Shown here: positions 61,316-64,000 of the stretch, piece by piece
Layout of the letters: each line of letters starts with the position of its first letter
Position numbering within the stretch: position 1 is the stretch's first letter
Assembly (NCBI RefSeq): GCF_003148685.1
Contig: NZ_QGGR01000010.1
Coordinates: 124,001-188,000 of the forward strand
DNA length: 64,000 nucleotides
Source: Actinoplanes xinjiangensis
GTDB lineage: Bacteria; Actinomycetota; Actinomycetes; Mycobacteriales; Micromonosporaceae
Reading direction: 5' to 3'
The notes under the pieces: model-generated
What the model was told of the DNA's origin: nothing
Database searches by the model: none
What the model saw: only the letters and a program-made list of their open reading frames with translations
Translations under genes and position numbers: made by a program

Positions 61316-62368
61316 ATGGGTTCGAGCCATGAGTACGTCTTCGTCGGCTGCTACACCGGTGACAAGGGAGGTGAGGGGGACGGCATCACGCTGTTGCGGC
61401 GTGATCCGGTGACCGGGGATCTGACCCGGCTGGGGCTGGCCGCCCGTACCCCGTCGCCCTCCTTCCTGGCGCAGCACCCCACTCTCCCGGTCCTGTACGC
61501 GGTGAACGAGCTGGAACAGGGCACGATCTCCGCCTTCTCGGTGGCACCGGACTGCTCCCTGACCCCGCTGACGGTCCGGCCGACCGGCGGCGCGGATCCG
61601 TGTCACCTGGCGGTCACCGCCGACGGCCGGCACCTGGTGGTGGCGAACTACGCGAGCGGATCGGTGTCGGTGCACCCGCTGGACGCCGAGGGTGTGCCGG
61701 GTGAGCGCTGCGACTCGCTGACGCTGTCCGGTACCGGCCCGGATGCGGAGCGTCAGGCCGGCCCGCACGCGCATCAGGTGGTTCCGGACGGTGCCGACGT
61801 GCTGATCTCCGATCTGGGGTCGGACCGGGTGTGGCGATCCCGGCTGGACCCGAACACCGGCCGTCTGGGTCTTCCCGAGCCGGCGGTGGAGGCGAAGCCG
61901 GGCACCGGTCCGCGGCATCTGCTGCGATCGGCCGACGGCGCCCTGCTGCTGGTCGGTGAGCTGAGTGGCACGCTCAGTTGGTACCGCCCGGCCGGTACTC
62001 CGGTGCTCGAACCGCGTGGCGAGATCGCCGCGAGCACCTCCGACGGCCAGGTCTTCCCGTCGGAGATCACGATGGGCCGGGACGGCCGGTTCGTCTATGT
62101 GGCGAACCGTGGACCGGACACCGTCTCGACCTTCGCGTGGGACGGCGACAGTGTGACGTTGGTCGCCGAGGTGCCGGTGGGCGGCGTGTGGCCGAGGCAC
62201 ATGGTGCTGCTCGGGGATCACCTCTACGTAACCAATCAACGTTCACACAACGTGACCATTTTCCGCATCGACCCGGAGACCGGAATTCCCGGTCTCCAGG
62301 GCGAACCGACCGGCGAACCGACTCCGACCTGCCTACTCCGGTGGAATCCGCCGATGATCAGGCCATAG
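61316..62368 (+). CDS. Lactonase-family seven-bladed beta-propeller
   Basis: 350 residues of the Pgl/carboxy-cis,cis-muconate cyclase-like propeller family, hydrolysing sugar lactones such as 6-phosphogluconolactone in known members. Motifs: FVGCYTGDKGGEGDGI, GGADPCHLAVTADGRHLVVANY, GPHAHQVVPDG and GPRHLLRSADG, with His/Glu positions typical of the active face. Cytosolic. The ATG follows GGTGGGA; in-frame ATGs at 61277 and 61298 are alternatives. Confidence 0.9.
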   Translation: MGSSHEYVFVGCYTGDKGGEGDGITLLRRDPVTGDLTRLGLAARTPSPSFLAQHPTLPVLYAVNELEQGTISAFSVAPDCSLTPLTVRPTGGADPCHLAVTADGRHLVVANYASGSVSVHPLDAEGVPGERCDSLTLSGTGPDAERQAGPHAHQVVPDGADVLISDLGSDRVWRSRLDPNTGRLGLPEPAVEAKPGTGPRHLLRSADGALLLVGELSGTLSWYRPAGTPVLEPRGEIAASTSDGQVFPSEITMGRDGRFVYVANRGPDTVSTFAWDGDSVTLVAEVPVGGVWPRHMVLLGDHLYVTNQRSHNVTIFRIDPETGIPGLQGEPTGEPTPTCLLRWNPPMIRP

Positions 62369-62548
62369 AGAAGTTCGGACATTGCGGCGTGTCGGTTGCG
62401 AAACATGTTCAAAACCGGCATGTCGCAGGTCAACTTTGATACAGATCGAGACGGCGTCATCACGCTCGGTGTTTTCTAGATCGGGAAGCGCCAATCTGAG
62501 TAATTTTCGTCCGAACGTATATGGCATTCAGCTTCGGACATGCGCACT

Positions 62549-64000
62549 ATGGGACGCGTGTCTGGCCGCCATCGTAGAAACTTCAACTCAAAGGGAGCGG
62601 GCGTCGTCGGAGGTGCGATGGCGATAGTCGTCGTAATTGCGGGGACGTACCTCGGCTATCAGCAGTTCGCCGCCTCGGGTTGCTCCGGGTCCGTGAAACT
62701 CGCGGTAGCCGCCGCTCCAGAGATCGTGCCCGCCGTGCAGTCGGTCGCCGATCAGTGGACCAAGGCGGGTGCCGAAGTCGACGGCACCTGCATCGCGGTC
62801 GACGTCACCGACGAACTCCCGGCGACGATCGCGAGCGCGGTCACCCGCGACCATTCGGTCGCCCTCATCGGTCTGAACCCGGCGCCCGAGGCCGTTCAGG
62901 TCCCCGACGTCTGGATCCCGGACTCCTCCACCTGGCTGCTGCGCATCCAGACCGAGGCCGCCGGCTTCCTGCCGCGTACGGCCACGTCCGTCGCCCAGAG
63001 CCCCCTCGTGCTGGCGATGCCGGAGCCGATCGCGAAGACCTTCGGCTGGCCGAACAAGTCGATCGGCTGGACCGATCTGCTGGCGAACTTCAACACCGGC
63101 GAGCCGCTTCAGGTCGGCATCATGGACCCGACGCAGGACGCGTCCGGTCTGACCAGCCTGCTGGCGCTCAGCCAGGCCTCCGGTGCGGCCGGCGGTGACC
63201 CGATCGAGGCCCTCAAGGCCAAGTCGCGGGCGCTCACCGCGCTGGACACCAACAAGGCGGTCCTGCGCGAGGAACTCGTGGCGAGGTTCCCGAAGTCGGA
63301 GACCGACATCGGGAGCAGCAACACGGTGAGTGCGGCGCCGCTGTCCGAGGAGGACGTGGTCGCCTACAACGCCGAGCGCCCGGCCATCCCGCTCAGCGCC
63401 ATCTACATGGAGCCGAGCCCGGCGCCGCTGGACTACCCGTACACGATCATGCCGCAGGTGGTGGACAAGCAGAAGTCCGACGCCGCCGAGGGGCTGCTCG
63501 AGCAGCTGACCGCCGCCGGTGCCAAGAACGCGCTGGCCACGGCCGGTCTGCGGGCGCCGGACGGCACCTACGGCGCGAACTTCCCGGCCCCGATGGGCGC
63601 CCCCAAGGCGTCCCCGGCGGTCACCCCGGCGGCCACCAAGTCGGCCGAGGGCACCGCGGGTTCGGCGGCCCTGACCGGCGGCGACCTGAGCGCCGTGGTC
63701 GGTGGCTGGATCGCCACCACCAAGCCGGGCCAGGCGCTCACCGTGTTCGACACGTCCGGCTCGATGGCCGAGGCGGTGCCGACCGCGGGGGGCAAGACCC
63801 GGGCGCAGGTGACCCAGGCGGCCGCCAGCGTGGGCCTCTCGCTCTTCAGTAACAAGTGGTCGGTCGGCGTCTGGCGGTTCTCCACCAACGAGAACGGCAC
63901 GAAGCCGTGGAAGTCGCTGGTCGGCATCACGTCGCTGACCACCGGCCGCGAGGAGCTCCAGAACTCGATCGCCAGGCTCGACCCCAACCGGGACGGCGGC
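62549..64000 (+). CDS. Binding-protein/VWA fusion, membrane-anchored (3' end outside window)
   Basis: At least 484 residues, open to the window end. A basic N terminus (GRVSGRHRRNFN) and a membrane helix (about 18-38) anchor an extracellular substrate-binding-protein fold (about 45-340, PDVWIPDSSTWLLR, LVLAMPEPIAKTFGWP). After an Ala/Pro/Thr linker a VWA domain begins, with the MIDAS motif DTSGSM at nt 63749-63766. The family occurs in Micromonosporaceae and relatives; function unknown, possibly adhesion or complex assembly. ATG 62540 and 62618 are alternative starts. Confidence 0.88.
   Translation, partial: MGRVSGRHRRNFNSKGAGVVGGAMAIVVVIAGTYLGYQQFAASGCSGSVKLAVAAAPEIVPAVQSVADQWTKAGAEVDGTCIAVDVTDELPATIASAVTRDHSVALIGLNPAPEAVQVPDVWIPDSSTWLLRIQTEAAGFLPRTATSVAQSPLVLAMPEPIAKTFGWPNKSIGWTDLLANFNTGEPLQVGIMDPTQDASGLTSLLALSQASGAAGGDPIEALKAKSRALTALDTNKAVLREELVARFPKSETDIGSSNTVSAAPLSEEDVVAYNAERPAIPLSAIYMEPSPAPLDYPYTIMPQVVDKQKSDAAEGLLEQLTAAGAKNALATAGLRAPDGTYGANFPAPMGAPKASPAVTPAATKSAEGTAGSAALTGGDLSAVVGGWIATTKPGQALTVFDTSGSMAEAVPTAGGKTRAQVTQAAASVGLSLFSNKWSVGVWRFSTNENGTKPWKSLVGITSLTTGREELQNSIARLDPNRDGG

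Noticed and set aside
1..64000. tRNA, rRNA, insertion sequence or prophage
   Set aside because: No cloverleaf-like sequence ending in GTTCGA-type arms, no transposase, integrase or phage structural frame was found on reading both strands.

Overview
The window is high-GC DNA (roughly 70% or more by eye). It has strong G/C bias at third codon positions, many GTG and TTG starts, and a gene repertoire typical of filamentous actinobacteria: a complete conservon (CvnABCD), an XRE/DUF397 pair, a GPP34 protein, a SARP-type regulator, MmyB and WYL regulators, and twin-arginine lipoproteins. An Actinoplanes-like member of the Micromonosporaceae is the most likely source; this is inference from gene content, since no rRNA or other taxonomic marker is present. 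No tRNA, rRNA, prophage, insertion sequence or CRISPR array was seen.

Layout. 1-3.0 kb: 3' part of a cytochrome P450, then an MmyB-family regulator with a short-chain dehydrogenase. 3.0-9.8 kb: divergent DUF305 and LVIVD-propeller exported proteins, a membrane diguanylate cyclase, two small unknown proteins, and a DUF397/XRE pair. 10-13.4 kb: a translationally coupled GPP34-permease-acetyltransferase operon. 13.5-29.8 kb: a plant-polysaccharide region with a GH5 endoglucanase, GH3 glycosidase, ROK regulator, LplABC-type sugar ABC transporter, GH95 and GH42. Its operators include two CebR/CelR-like sites, two XylR-type ROK sites and one LacI-type palindrome. 29.7-37.4 kb: GlxA-type regulator and rhodanese, alditol oxidase, a REC-GAF regulator, an MHYT sensor, a KAS III enzyme, a PRC-barrel protein and a Gly-rich exported protein. 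37.4-46 kb: a flippase/acyltransferase fusion, a CorA transporter, an ABC exporter with a divergent WYL regulator, and an ECF sigma factor with its membrane partner. 46-52.6 kb: two GNATs, a GH20 hexosaminidase, a CYP152-type P450, an M48 peptidase and a Ser/Pro-rich membrane protein. 52.7-60.3 kb: two related membrane or cytosolic proteins, the conservon, and a SARP regulator fused to membrane helices and a helix-hairpin-helix domain. 60.4-64 kb: a lipoprotein, a lactonase-fold propeller, and a binding-protein/VWA protein cut by the window end.

How the genes fit together. The 13.5-29.8 kb region can be read as a route for a branched hemicellulose such as fucosylated xyloglucan. GH5 would cut the backbone outside the cell, the Tat lipoprotein and two permeases would import oligosaccharides, GH95 would remove terminal fucose (or L-galactose), GH42 would remove beta-galactose, and the GH3 enzyme would remove beta-xylosyl or beta-glucosyl residues. 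The ROK repressor sits beside the transporter and a matching operator lies between GH95 and GH42, which ties them into one regulon.

The most unusual items are the flippase/HxxxD-acyltransferase fusion with a strong internal translation start, the SARP-membrane-HhH fusion, a family of gene-end inverted repeats that forms a six-copy 63-bp tandem array and recurs singly at three other loci, and several other short tandem repeats confined to intergenic DNA.
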